Shown here: in pieces, positions 42,987 through 51,351 of the stretch
How positions within the stretch are numbered: the first letter of the stretch is position 1
Layout of the letters: each line of letters starts with the position of its first letter
Assembly (NCBI RefSeq): GCF_937903345.1
Contig: NZ_CALCZQ010000032.1
Coordinates: 186,001 to 250,000, forward strand
Length of the DNA stretch: 64,000 bases
Reading direction: 5' to 3'
DNA from: an uncultured Emticicia sp.
GTDB lineage: Bacteria > Bacteroidota > Bacteroidia > Cytophagales > Spirosomataceae
Made by a program: the position numbers and the translations under genes
Notes under the pieces: model-generated
The model's input: the letters and a program-made list of their open reading frames with translations, nothing else
Told to the model about the DNA's origin: nothing
The model's database searches: none

Positions 42987-44300
42987 TTACTTTGCCAAAC
43001 CAGCCTCAGCCACCAAAGTTAGTAATGCCGCTTGAATGGCTTTATGCCCTTCAAAGTCGTACCACCATTCGTTGAGCGAGTGGGCGTTGCCACTTTTACC
43101 ACCACGGCCAATCGTAACGGCTGGAATTCCTTTTGAAATTGGTATATTTGAATTTGTTGAGCCACGAGTTAATTGTGGCGTTTCACCAAAAAATGTAGAA
43201 ACCGCCATTGTTTTTTGAATTAACGGAAGCGTTTCTGGTAATTCTCCCGATGGACGGTCGCCAATTTTTACAATATCTACCGTTAAGGCTGGCCCCATTC
43301 TTTTCATGGCGTTGTGTTCGTCGAGGGCTTTTTTTACTGAAGCCTTCAAAATTGCATCAACTTGATTGAGGTTATCTGGAAATTCTGAACGCATATCAAT
43401 TTCCATCCAAGATTCAAATGCAATTGAATTGACAGACGTACCACCACCGATTCTACCTACATTATAGCTTGTTCTGGCTCCAGATTTGGTGTATTTGTCG
43501 GCCGAAGTAGAAAAATAATGAATAGCAGAACCCAAAGCATGCTGCGGATTGGCTAAACCGAATGCTCCCCATGAGTGTCCGCCTGGCCCTCTGAACGTGA
43601 TTCGGTAACGGTACGAACCAAGACCCATGGTGTTTACTCGGCTAATATCTCCGCCATCAACCGCAATCCAAGCATCTATTTTTCTGCCTTCGCCATTAAA
43701 GAGATACTTTACGCCACGCAAATCGCCTAATCCTTCTTCACCGACAGTTCCGATAAACAAAACATCGGCTTGAGTTTCGATTTTTGCGGCCTCCATTGCT
43801 CGTAAAATAGAAGGTAGTAAAATCAAACCACGCGTATTGTCGCCAATACCAGGGGCGTAAAGTGTATCGCCTTTGAATTTTACTTTTACATCAGTTTCGA
43901 TGGGAAAAACAGTATCAAGATGTGCATCAAAACCCACACATCGTTTAGCGTTTTTGCCTTTGCGTAAGGCTATCACATTGCCCACTTTATCTATCCAAAC
44001 CGAATCAGCACCAGCTTCTTTGAGCATGGCGGCAAAACGAGCCGCTCTGTGTTCTTCTTTATATGGCGGAGCCGGAATTTCGTTGAGCATAATTAGCTCT
44101 TCTCGGTTTCGCTTATTTTCTGATAAAATTAACTGAAATGCTGCTTGAATTTGCTTGTTTTGAGCCAATTGAACAATTTCTTTCTGATACTCTGGAGCAA
44201 TTTTGCCTGTTTTACCCGCCTCATCTTCTTGCGAAAAGGCGTTTTCGAAAGTGGCAAAGAATACACATAAAACAATGCTTACAATTAAAGATATTCTCAT
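42987..44300 (-). CDS. M20-family zinc peptidase, secreted
   Basis: A 437-residue metallopeptidase after a signal peptide (about 1-23, ending AFSQ). The first metal motif is FDAHLDTVFP; the catalytic Glu pair lies in IGTVGEEGLGDLRG; the dimerisation part includes FRGPGGHSWGAFG; and the C-terminal His is in GNAHSLNEWW. This matches M20 exopeptidases of the T or A types (di- or tripeptidases, carboxypeptidases). The signal peptide makes it periplasmic. It is a single gene, convergent with the winged-helix regulator. Confidence 0.92.
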   Translation of the reverse strand: MRISLIVSIVLCVFFATFENAFSQEDEAGKTGKIAPEYQKEIVQLAQNKQIQAAFQLILSENKRNREELIMLNEIPAPPYKEEHRAARFAAMLKEAGADSVWIDKVGNVIALRKGKNAKRCVGFDAHLDTVFPIETDVKVKFKGDTLYAPGIGDNTRGLILLPSILRAMEAAKIETQADVLFIGTVGEEGLGDLRGVKYLFNGEGRKIDAWIAVDGGDISRVNTMGLGSYRYRITFRGPGGHSWGAFGLANPQHALGSAIHYFSTSADKYTKSGARTSYNVGRIGGGTSVNSIAFESWMEIDMRSEFPDNLNQVDAILKASVKKALDEHNAMKRMGPALTVDIVKIGDRPSGELPETLPLIQKTMAVSTFFGETPQLTRGSTNSNIPISKGIPAVTIGRGGKSGNAHSLNEWWYDFEGHKAIQAALLTLVAEAGLAK

Positions 44301-45045
44301 AGTAGTTTAGTTTATTGAGTTGGAAAGCCAAAGTTAGTAAATTTTCAAAAGCGAATGGATAGGATTTTGGGTTGATGTTTGTTTTTTGATGGTAATTGCA
44401 GTTATAATAAGGGTTCTACATTGAATAAAACCTTGACTGATTTTAAAATCAACCTAACTTACGGGACGCTTCGCCCAAAGAGGGAATAATTAGCGGCTAA
44501 AATGTGATCGAATTAGGTGTTTTTTTATCAATTGCGTCCTTCTTGTTTCTATATTTAGATAAATTCTTGCTTTCTAAAAATATTAGTTAAAGTTTTATTT
44601 TATGAAGTAAATTAAACTCCGACGTTTGTTTGATTCTCGAAAAAATAATTGATTATCAGTGTTTTAAATGACACTTAGTTAATTAATCTGAGTTCGTCTT
44701 TGTAATAGTTGGAATTTTGTTCACGCTTTTTAATTTCTTTAGCTTTTTCTTGGCTATTGCGACAATATTAAGGCGATTTGTTTTAGAAGTTTCTATTTTT
44801 TTTATACTGAAAGTGCAAATTAATTTGCAGAACTATAAAATGCTGATTACCAATATTGTTCTAAAATATTAAAATATTTCCCCTCAAAAACTTGATTTTT
44901 ACAATTTTCTTACTTTGTTTTAGTGGATTATTAACAATCAAAAAAACAACAAAAATTAGAAGACGAACTATTTATAGTTGATTATAAGCATTTTATAGTT
45001 CTACGCACTTCGTCCAATACTATGTTGGAAACAATAGTATGATCC
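44301..45045. other. Long intergenic region with possible gene decay
   Basis: 745 bases without an intact gene. The minus strand at 44670-44800 reads protein-like stretches in two frames (for example KAKEIKKREQNSNYYKDELR and, one frame over, ETSKTNRLNIVAIAKKK), which may be the frameshifted C-terminal remnant of a gene. The 44440-44530 part has a GC-richer block. The promoter of the serine hydrolase should lie at 44900-45040 but no perfect box is seen (TACTTTG at 44911 is one base short). Confidence 0.4.
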
Positions 45046-46188
45046 ATGATAAAAAAATATCTACTTCCATTCTTAGTGATAATTGTTAGTTCAGTTTGCC
45101 ATGGACAACAATCAGACATATTAAAGAAATTGATGCAAGACCATCTAATACTAAAAGGGAATAAACCTGTATATAGCATCCAAACTTATATTTCAAACGG
45201 CGACAAGATATTTAATGAATCTGTTGGTTTTTCTGACGGAAAGAAAGTCAAAGCAGAGAAAGATAATCAATTTAAAATCGCAAGTATTACCAAAACAATG
45301 ACAGCTGTGGTAATTCTTCAAATGCAGGAGGAAGGAAAGTTGAATATAGACGACAGTGTTTCAAACTATTTGAATGATGTAAAATTTGCACGAATAAATG
45401 AAGTACATTATTTTAAAAAGAAACCTTATGGAAACGTCATTACATTAAAACAACTTTTAGAACATAAAAGTGGAATTGCCGACATATTTACTGATGCAGC
45501 ATTTAGATTTTACTTAAATGAATATTTACATAAGCAGCAGGAATGGAATCCAAAAAAACTAATGAAACATTACTATAAATATGGACTTAATAAAGATGCC
45601 CACTTTGTACCAAACAGTGGATACTACTACTCTGATGTAAATTATTTTTTGCTCGGTTTAATAATCGAAAAACTTTCAGGGCAGACATTAGCACAGCAAT
45701 TCCGACTAAGAATTTTTGAGCCACTAAAAATGTATAACACCTATTTTGAGTATTACGAGCCATTGCATGGAAATGGAAAAATGGCTCACTCATTTTTCGG
45801 AAAACGTGACATAACAAAGACACTAAATACTTCTTATGATTGGGCTGGTGGTGGAGTAGTATCTACTACTTCAGACCTAGCAATTTTTATACATAGTATT
45901 TTTAGCGGCAAGCTTTATAAAAATGAATCAACATTAAAGTTGATGACAACAATGTTGCCACATACTTTAAAATCTGGAAGAATTAGTTATTATGGCTTAG
46001 GCCTGTATCAATATAATTTTAATGGTGATATATATTATGGACATGGAGGATTTTGGGGTTCTCTAATTGCCTACTGCCCGACTAAGAAAATAATCTTTTG
46101 TGGTAGTGTAAATCAGGTAAATCCAGGTTTTAGTCCCAGTGACTTTATAGCATCACTATTAAAACATTTCAATAACTCTATGCTTTGA
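45046..46188 (+). CDS. Serine hydrolase of the class C beta-lactamase / DD-peptidase fold
   Basis: A 380-residue secreted protein with a signal peptide (about 1-20, ending CHGQ). The active-site SxxK is in ASITKTMTAVV, the YxN motif in YYYSDVNYFLLG, and the third motif in YYGHGGFWGS (HxG). This trio defines the beta-lactamase-related family, whose members act as DD-carboxypeptidases, D-aminopeptidases or esterases; true beta-lactamase activity is not implied. LEHKSGIADIFTD is also family-typical. It is a single gene between two stretches of decayed DNA. Confidence 0.9.
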   Translation: MIKKYLLPFLVIIVSSVCHGQQSDILKKLMQDHLILKGNKPVYSIQTYISNGDKIFNESVGFSDGKKVKAEKDNQFKIASITKTMTAVVILQMQEEGKLNIDDSVSNYLNDVKFARINEVHYFKKKPYGNVITLKQLLEHKSGIADIFTDAAFRFYLNEYLHKQQEWNPKKLMKHYYKYGLNKDAHFVPNSGYYYSDVNYFLLGLIIEKLSGQTLAQQFRLRIFEPLKMYNTYFEYYEPLHGNGKMAHSFFGKRDITKTLNTSYDWAGGGVVSTTSDLAIFIHSIFSGKLYKNESTLKLMTTMLPHTLKSGRISYYGLGLYQYNFNGDIYYGHGGFWGSLIAYCPTKKIIFCGSVNQVNPGFSPSDFIASLLKHFNNSML

Positions 46189-46787
46189 CCAAAAATACTA
46201 TGCACATCTAAAGTGTATACGGTTGAAATAGTTTGATAGTTATGTTTGTACTCAAAAATTACTTTTGAAGAGTAAAAGTCGTTAAACTTTTAATTTTCAA
46301 TTGCATAAGCTTTGGCGGATAGGACAGTTTTTTTGCATTTTATTTGGGTTTCTAAATAGGAAAGTTAATTAGCGACATTTTCACTGCTTGGTACTTTCGC
46401 AACTTTTTCTCCAATTTTCAAATTATTTTGAATCGCAATTGCTCTTTTAGATTTTTCCGTGCAAAATTAATTTCAAAAACTTAGTTGGTGGGCTGAGTTA
46501 TATAGTCTGCTCGTTGTCCCGTTTTTATAACGGTATCAGGGAATATGATGGCAAGAGTACCAGCAAACAAAAGATTTAATAAATAAAAAATCAAAAAACA
46601 CGAGCAATCGCAGATTGACAAGGCTTTAAGTCCTGACAAAATCGCCAAATCTTGCCATTTTTCTTTACTTTATTAAAGCTAATGCATGGTAGTGAAAAAT
46701 GGTTTATGCTAAAAATTAGCTTATTCATTCAAGATTCATTCTTATAATGGATTCGTGAGAAAATTTAATTTGGATGTTCATTCGAGT
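46189..46787. other. Convergent intergenic region holding decayed element copy 2
   Basis: 599 bases. The diverged element copy is at 46373-46498. Beyond it, a 9-bp inverted repeat (CCATTTTTC at 46655-46663 with GAAAAATGG at 46694-46702) is the only structure seen. No open frame is convincing. Confidence 0.55.
46373..46498 (-). repeat. Decayed element, copy 2
   Basis: From CGACAT at 46373 the plus strand can be aligned almost base by base to 38365-38470, by eye about 70 percent identical over some 105 bases, with a shared TTTCGCAACTTTT core. A GGTGGGCTGAG block after it parallels GGGGTGGGTTG in copy 1. Stop codons and frame changes interrupt the frame that is open in copy 1, so this copy is the more decayed. 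Confidence 0.6.
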
Positions 46788-48317
46788 TTATAACTTTTCA
46801 ATATTCTTCAAATAAATTTCAGCTTGTTTTAAAACTTCATTTCGTTGTTGTTCTGGCATTTTATCAAGCATGACGTAAGCCATACCAATGCGTGGATTTC
46901 GTTGCAGTTTTACACGATTCCTTTCGTAAAAATGCCAATAAAGCGAATTGAACGGGCAAGATTCATGCCCAACCTTTTTGCTTTTATCATAAAAACATGA
47001 GCCACAATAATCACTCATTTTATCAATATAATTGGCCGACGAAACATAGGGTTTTGAACCAACAATTCCTCCATCGGCATACTGGCTCATACCACGGGTA
47101 TTCGTAATTTCGACCCACTCAATGGCATCAATATATACACCTAAATACCACTCGTCAACCTCATCTGGGTGGATACCAGCTAGCAAGCAAAAATTGCCAA
47201 TAATCATCAAACGCTGAATATGGTGAGCATAAGCCATATTCATAGATTGTCCAACGGCATGTTTCATACAATTCATTTTGGTTTTACCAGTCCAAAAGAA
47301 ATCGGGGAGTTTTTCTTGGTGTTCAAAATAGTTCAGGTTTTGAAAATCAGGCATTTTATTCCAATAAATTCCTCGCATATATTCTCGCCAACCGATAATC
47401 TGCCTTACAAAGCCCTCAATTTGAGCAATTGAAATATCATCTTGGTTTTGTTGCCAATGTTCAACTGCTCGCTCAACTACTTCCAATGGTGAAAGTAATT
47501 TAATATTCATCGAAAACGATAATCGAGAATGATAAATCGACCAATATTGCATGGACATTGCATCTTCGTAAGTACCAAAATTCGGTAAACAATTTCTCAC
47601 AAAAAACTCTAATAATTGTAAAGATTCTTGTCGAGTAACTGGCCAAAAAAAGTTCTTTGAGTTTACGCTACCAATGGTTTTGATTTCTTGGTTTTGTACA
47701 AGTTTATACATCTCAGAAACATCTCGGCTGAAAACCAATGGTTCAATTGGGCGGTGGTCTTTTGGGAGTTTTTTGCGGTTATCGGCATCGTAGTTCCACT
47801 GACCCGTGAGCGGTTCGTTTCCATCCATCAAAATACCGTATTTTTTACGCATCATTCGGTAGAAGCTTTCCATCAGAAAAGTTTTTTTTCCTTTGAAAAA
47901 CTCGCCCAGTTCTTTTCTGTGGCTCAGAAAATGTTCTGTTTCATATGGTTTTGTGGCAATATTGATTGTGCTTGAAAAAGCCTTTAATTGCTCATCAAGA
48001 CGATATTCATCGGGAAGTTGATATTCAAATTGTGTAATTTGATTTTGCTCAATAATCCATTCGAGATTTTTGCTCAGCGATTGTGTATTTCTTTCATCAT
48101 CTAAACGCAAATAAGTAAACGTATGTCCTTGATTTTCAAGGTGTTGTGCAAACAAACGCATGGCCGAAAAAAAGCCAATAATCTTCTGTATATGATGCCG
48201 AACGTAGTCAGTTTCCTGTCTCATTTCCATCATTACATACAAAACATTATGATCTTTTTCTTGAAACCAAGTGTGATTGTGATTGAGCTGATCGCCCAGT
48301 ATTAGCCGTAGAACCAT
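46788..48317 (-). CDS. Cryptochrome/photolyase, iron-sulfur bacterial type (photolyase-related protein)
   Basis: A 509-residue flavoprotein of the FeS-BCP group, which repairs (6-4) photoproducts or senses blue light. It starts LRLILGDQLNHNHTWF, typical of this branch. The four cysteines of the [4Fe-4S] cluster are visible: one in MNCMKHAVGQS (about residue 350) and three in YCGSCFYDKSKKVGHESCPF (about 438-455). FAD-domain segments are IIGWREYMRGIYWNKMP, AYAHHIQRLMIIGNF and the Trp-rich WYLGVYIDAIEWVEITN. It is a single gene. Confidence 0.94.
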   Translation of the reverse strand: MVLRLILGDQLNHNHTWFQEKDHNVLYVMMEMRQETDYVRHHIQKIIGFFSAMRLFAQHLENQGHTFTYLRLDDERNTQSLSKNLEWIIEQNQITQFEYQLPDEYRLDEQLKAFSSTINIATKPYETEHFLSHRKELGEFFKGKKTFLMESFYRMMRKKYGILMDGNEPLTGQWNYDADNRKKLPKDHRPIEPLVFSRDVSEMYKLVQNQEIKTIGSVNSKNFFWPVTRQESLQLLEFFVRNCLPNFGTYEDAMSMQYWSIYHSRLSFSMNIKLLSPLEVVERAVEHWQQNQDDISIAQIEGFVRQIIGWREYMRGIYWNKMPDFQNLNYFEHQEKLPDFFWTGKTKMNCMKHAVGQSMNMAYAHHIQRLMIIGNFCLLAGIHPDEVDEWYLGVYIDAIEWVEITNTRGMSQYADGGIVGSKPYVSSANYIDKMSDYCGSCFYDKSKKVGHESCPFNSLYWHFYERNRVKLQRNPRIGMAYVMLDKMPEQQRNEVLKQAEIYLKNIEKL

Positions 48318-48384
48318 GAAAACTGCTTCGTAAATGTTTTATGGAAATAACTGTTTATAGAAGCGTTTGTTTGATAGTGAATGC

Positions 48385-49041
48385 TTATTTTAGTAGATTT
48401 TCTAAAATTTCAAGATTCAATTCTTCATTAAAAATAGCTTTTATCGGAATCTCAAAACCTTCAATTACTTGACTTTTTATAATACCATTCGATGATTTTA
48501 GAACTAACTCATATTGTCCATTTGAAATAAGAAACTGTTCAACAATCTCTTTTTCGGCATTAATTATCCAATATTCGCCAACTTTATGGTTTTCGTAGTC
48601 GGTGAACTTTATTCCACGGTCTTTGTCTGTTGTGCCATCTGATAAAACCTCTACAATAAAATCGGGTACAGGAAATAAAACTTGTTTTTTGGTGAATGAT
48701 TTAGACTTTTCAGCATGGAAAAAGACAATATCGGGTTCATAGTCATTGCGAGTAAAAGTTGTCATTATTTTCTCGAAACCAACAAAACCTAACTTATTTT
48801 TACGGACATAAGTATCTATTAATTTGTAAAGCAGTCCAGTAGCCTCATTATGCTCTCTACGGACTGGCGAGTGCGTAATGATGTCGCCGTTGATAAACTC
48901 AGTTTTCATTTGTTCATCAATGTCATTATAAAATTTCTGACGACGTTGATTTTCGTCGTTCAGTTTTTCTACAACTTGCTTTACTAAAGCTGGAGCATCG
49001 GGCAAATCCATTATTTTGTCCAATAAATCTTCTTGAAACAT
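48385..49041 (-). CDS. Uma2-family (DUF820) PD-(D/E)XK nuclease-like protein
   Basis: A 218-residue protein of the Uma2 family. The fold's core runs DIITHSPVRREHNEATG, then YEPDIVFFHAEKSK (the Asp of the PD motif), PDFIVEVLSDGTTDKDRG (E-x-L after PDF) and YENHKVGEYWIINAEKEIVE. The family has a restriction-endonuclease fold and is very common in cyanobacteria and Bacteroidota. Its physiological role is not known. It lies 67 bases upstream of the photolyase gene on the same strand, so the two might be co-transcribed. Confidence 0.88.
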   Translation of the reverse strand: MFQEDLLDKIMDLPDAPALVKQVVEKLNDENQRRQKFYNDIDEQMKTEFINGDIITHSPVRREHNEATGLLYKLIDTYVRKNKLGFVGFEKIMTTFTRNDYEPDIVFFHAEKSKSFTKKQVLFPVPDFIVEVLSDGTTDKDRGIKFTDYENHKVGEYWIINAEKEIVEQFLISNGQYELVLKSSNGIIKSQVIEGFEIPIKAIFNEELNLEILENLLK

Positions 49042-49114
49042 GAATTTTATTGTTTAAAACATAAAAACGCAACTAAAATAGTCAAAATTCCATACTGATT
49101 CAAATAATTTTTTA

Positions 49115-49822
49115 TTAAACCAGCCCCTCCGGATTAGGAATAAAATTCAAGAACGAATCCGAATGTTTTTTATACTTTTCGGTATCAAGTGCATATAAAA
49201 ATGCCCCTTTTTTCGAGAAACCTTTTTGTTTTTCTTTTAGCTTAATCAAAAGCCCTGTTGAGAGGATTTTTCGGCTAAAATTACGTTTATCGAAATTACT
49301 GCCATAAATCGCTTCGTATAAATTTAATAACTGTGGAATCGTAAATTTTTCGGGCATTAATTCAAAACCAACTGGGTGAAAAGCTGCCTTATAACGCAAA
49401 CGTTCGATAGCAATTTTTATCATTTCTCGGTGGTCAAAAAGTAATTCGGGCAAATCTTGCATCGAAAACCACTGAGCCTGGTGAGTATCCGAAATTTTTG
49501 TTTCATAATCTTTTACATTCACCAAAGCATAATATGCAATCGCAACCGTCCGTTCAACTGAGTCGCGTCTTGGGTCACCAAAGGCATTGAGTTGCTCTAA
49601 AAAAATACCTGTTACACCCGTTAGTTCGAACAAAATTCGCTCCGCTGCTTGGTCAAGGCTCTCGTTTGGTTTTAGCCAGCCACCCATCAACGACCAAGTG
49701 TCATGGTTGGTCTGAACGCCACGTTTTACTAATAAAAGCTTTAATTCTTCGCCATCAAAACCAAAAATGATGGAATCAAGTGCTACCAAACATTTGGTTT
49801 GTTGTTTATAAAGTTCTAACAT
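49115..49822 (-). CDS. NrtR/AraR-type Nudix transcriptional regulator
   Basis: A 235-residue protein with a Nudix domain (about 10-145) and a C-terminal winged helix (about 150-230: FTIPQLLNLYEAIYG, KRNFSRKILSTGLL). The Nudix box reads GGWLKPNESLDQAAERILFE followed by LTGV; the catalytic REUxEE core has lost its first Glu and one of the later pair, so it is probably a ligand sensor, not a hydrolase. Relatives regulate NAD synthesis (NrtR) or sugar use (AraR in Bacteroides). Its targets here are unknown. It starts 131 bases from the divergent ABC ATPase gene. Confidence 0.88.
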   Translation of the reverse strand: MLELYKQQTKCLVALDSIIFGFDGEELKLLLVKRGVQTNHDTWSLMGGWLKPNESLDQAAERILFELTGVTGIFLEQLNAFGDPRRDSVERTVAIAYYALVNVKDYETKISDTHQAQWFSMQDLPELLFDHREMIKIAIERLRYKAAFHPVGFELMPEKFTIPQLLNLYEAIYGSNFDKRNFSRKILSTGLLIKLKEKQKGFSKKGAFLYALDTEKYKKHSDSFLNFIPNPEGLV

Positions 49823-49929
49823 TCAGGGTTTTATAGATTATAATTGTTGGTCGGTGTCATGGATTTAGAACAATATAAGGAAGTAGCGACCCATGCCCAA
49901 CAAAAGTAGGCATTTTCTCTAAAAAACTT

Positions 49930-49937
49930 GTATTTTT
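49930..49937 (+). promoter_or_regulatory. -7 box of the ABC ATPase gene
   Basis: TATTTTTG fits the consensus and lies 16 bases ahead of the ATG at 49954, the same short spacing as at the amidohydrolase gene. The gap is shared with the divergent Nudix regulator, which may bind here. Confidence 0.5.
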
Positions 49938-49953
49938 GTACAAAAAAGCATAA

Positions 49954-50967
49954 ATGCCATTACTCAAAATCAATAATTTATTCAAGTCTTTCGAGGGAGT
50001 GAAGGCAGTTAACGATATTTCAATACATCTTGAAAAAGGCAAAATTTTAGCGATTTTGGGAGAAAGTGGTTCAGGAAAAACAACACTTTTACATCTAATT
50101 GCAGCTCTTTTGGAACCTGATTCAGGAACGCTAATGCTTGATTATGAACGCATTTCGCCGCCTTCTGAAAAGCTGATTGCTGGTCACCCAGATATTAAGT
50201 TGGTGAGGCAAGATTATGGGCTTTTTCCGAATATGTCAATTCGTGCAAATATTGCATATGAGTTACGTTATTACGAAGAAAATTATCGAAACGAACGTGT
50301 AAACAAACTTCTTGACATTAGTGGATTAGCTTATGTGCAGCATCAGCTTCCTAGACAAGTTTCGGGCGGCGAACAGCAACGAGCTACAATCGTAAAAGCT
50401 ATTGCCGAAGAACCAAAACTCTTGTTGCTCGATGAGCCTTTTAGCCATTTAGATGCAGTGAATAAACGTCGGCTAAAAAACGAAGTTTTAGACCTCATCA
50501 AAGCTGAAGAAGTAAGCTGTATTTTCGTAACGCACGATGTAGCCGATGCCTACGGAATAGCAGATGAATTATTAATTATGCAAAATGGTAAGGCCCTACA
50601 AATCGGTATTCCCGAAGAAATCTATCGAAATCCGATTAATCAGTATGTTGCTGAAATTACAGGAGAGGTTTCTATGGGTTCTGAGTCAGGAACCGCTGAC
50701 GGTACGGTTTTGAATGTTGAATTAGTGCAAACACAACGCAGAACCGCACAGGGGACCGCTCTAGAATCAGAACTTAACACTCTTTTACGTCCCTCGCAAA
50801 TTCGTGTTTCTGAAAAATCTGAATTAAAAGCTGTCATTCAGAAAGTTAAATTTCTGGGAGCTTATTACGAAGTATTTTTAAAAGGTGAGGATTTCAATCT
50901 TAAAATGTATAGTTTTGATAAACTAATGATAGGCAAAGAAATAGGAATTGAAATCAGAAAAACTTGA
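49954..50967 (+). CDS. ABC transporter ATP-binding protein, orphan, with TOBE-like C terminus
   Basis: A 337-residue ATPase. Walker A is LGESGSGKTTLLHL, the Q-loop VRQDYGLFP, the signature QVSGGEQQRATI, Walker B LLLLDEPFSHLD and the H-loop IFVTHDVADA. After residue 230 comes a TOBE-like domain (LRPSQIRVSEKSELKAVIQK, YYEVFLKG), as in iron(III), spermidine and maltose-type importers. No permease or binding-protein gene is adjacent, so its partners must be elsewhere, or it does not serve a classical importer. Its divergent neighbour is the Nudix regulator. Confidence 0.92.
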   Translation: MPLLKINNLFKSFEGVKAVNDISIHLEKGKILAILGESGSGKTTLLHLIAALLEPDSGTLMLDYERISPPSEKLIAGHPDIKLVRQDYGLFPNMSIRANIAYELRYYEENYRNERVNKLLDISGLAYVQHQLPRQVSGGEQQRATIVKAIAEEPKLLLLDEPFSHLDAVNKRRLKNEVLDLIKAEEVSCIFVTHDVADAYGIADELLIMQNGKALQIGIPEEIYRNPINQYVAEITGEVSMGSESGTADGTVLNVELVQTQRRTAQGTALESELNTLLRPSQIRVSEKSELKAVIQKVKFLGAYYEVFLKGEDFNLKMYSFDKLMIGKEIGIEIRKT

Positions 50968-51139
50968 TTCATTTATATTTTGTCTAAAAAGTGACAAATA
51001 TGGCAAAAAACAATTGCTAAATTAAGTTAAAATATCTTTTAAGGTAGTATTTAATAGATAAAAAATCTGTTCTTAAAAACTAAAGTAGATATTTTCTGTT
51101 GACCTCGAATAAAATTTAGATAAAAATTTATTCTTATTC

Positions 51140-51171
51140 TTTGGTTTTGTTTGCCTAAATTCCCAACTTTG
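51140..51171 (+). promoter_or_regulatory. Likely metK promoter
   Basis: A -33 TTTG (51140-51143), a 20-base spacer and CAACTTTG (51164-51171), one base off TAnnTTTG. Transcription would start at about 51178, leaving a leader of about 170 nt that contains the folded element. Confidence 0.5.
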
Positions 51172-51197
51172 TATTGGTATCAAGAATTTCTAATTAA

Positions 51198-51294
51198 TTT
51201 TAGAAGACCAACCGAGTCGAAACGCTACGGTGGACAAAAGATGCGGGCTGTACTAAAGTCAAAAATGTTTTTGTTTTTCTCTTCTAAAAGCCTG
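51198..51294 (+). promoter_or_regulatory. Structured metK leader, riboswitch-like with possible pseudoknot
   Basis: A perfect 10-bp closing stem (51198-51207 with 51280-51289) encloses a hairpin, CCAACCG (51208-51214) with CGGTGG (51228-51233, one bulged A). In the loop, CGGGCT (51244-51249) can pair with AGCCTG (51289-51294) just outside the closing stem, which would make a pseudoknot with one G-U pair. Placement in the 5' leader of the SAM synthetase gene suggests SAM-type feedback control. It does not match the SAM-I or SAM-II sequences I remember; a known class cannot be excluded. Confidence 0.5.
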
Positions 51295-51351
51295 TTTCAA
51301 TTTTCTTGAAAACTACTGAATATTTTAAAAACATTATAAAACATAGCATTT

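Larger units (their letters stand above)
50968..51351. other. Intergenic region ahead of metK
   Basis: 384 bases. The first 170 hold nothing recognised. The metK promoter is at 51140-51171 and the structured leader at 51198-51294, both listed separately. The GC-rich island at 51208-51250 stands out from an otherwise very AT-rich stretch. Confidence 0.6.
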
